This document shows, in pieces, positions 5,257 through 5,274 of a stretch of DNA of 5,274 nt. Under the pieces are notes generated by a model, which saw nothing but the letters and a program-made list of their open reading frames with translations, made no database searches and was not told the origin of the DNA. Made by a program: the position numbers and the translations under genes. Source of the stretch: Candidatus Peregrinibacteria bacterium (GTDB taxonomy: Bacteria > Patescibacteriota > Gracilibacteria > Peribacterales > Peribacteraceae); assembly GCA_016201685.1 (NCBI GenBank), contig JACQCJ010000055.1, forward strand, positions 1 to 5,274, written 5' to 3'. Position 1 is the first letter of the stretch, and every line of letters starts with the position of its first letter.

Positions 5257-5274
5257 ATTCGACTGCTCGCTGTC

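Overview
The window looks like chromosomal DNA of an uncultured bacterium. The best guess is a member of the Candidate Phyla Radiation (Patescibacteria), for example a Peregrinibacteria-like lineage. This rests mainly on the small prepilin-like protein, whose motifs (ARD..R.SD.NTI, EIC..G...C.G, P.IPVDP) match the pilin-like proteins common in those genomes, and on promoter boxes placed almost directly against start codons. The assignment is an inference; the standard genetic code fits every convincing gene.

Layout: (1) About 1-230 is the 3' end of a 23S rRNA gene, starting at the sarcin-ricin loop. A 23S-5S spacer of about 220 nt follows. It has no tRNA but holds a long processing-type stem (239-322) and a palindromic repeat of the widespread TTCGACAAGCTC type (413-439). 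The 5S rRNA gene (about 452-570) and a probable intrinsic terminator (594-620) close the rRNA operon. (2) 676-1110 encodes a type IV prepilin-like protein. (3) 1206-1499 is an unrecognised 97-residue ORF. (4) 1509-2282 encodes an RsuA/RluB-family rRNA pseudouridine synthase interrupted in frame by a palindromic sequence at about 1741-1820. (5) 2283-2570 is poorly resolved, with weak ORFs on both strands; a 47-codon small ORF follows at 2571-2714. (6) 2742-4136 encodes a complete beta-CASP metallo-beta-lactamase ribonuclease. (7) On the opposite strand, convergent with it, 4276-5199 encodes an unrecognised 307-residue protein with a charged C-terminal helix, driven by a near-consensus promoter that also corrects its start codon.

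Functionally, rRNA, an rRNA/RNA-modifying enzyme and an RNA-processing nuclease lie near one another, but nothing shows they form one operon: several genes have their own promoter-like boxes and gaps separate them. The most notable observations are the palindrome inserted in frame within the pseudouridine synthase, the apparently leaderless genes, and the two structured elements in the 23S-5S spacer.
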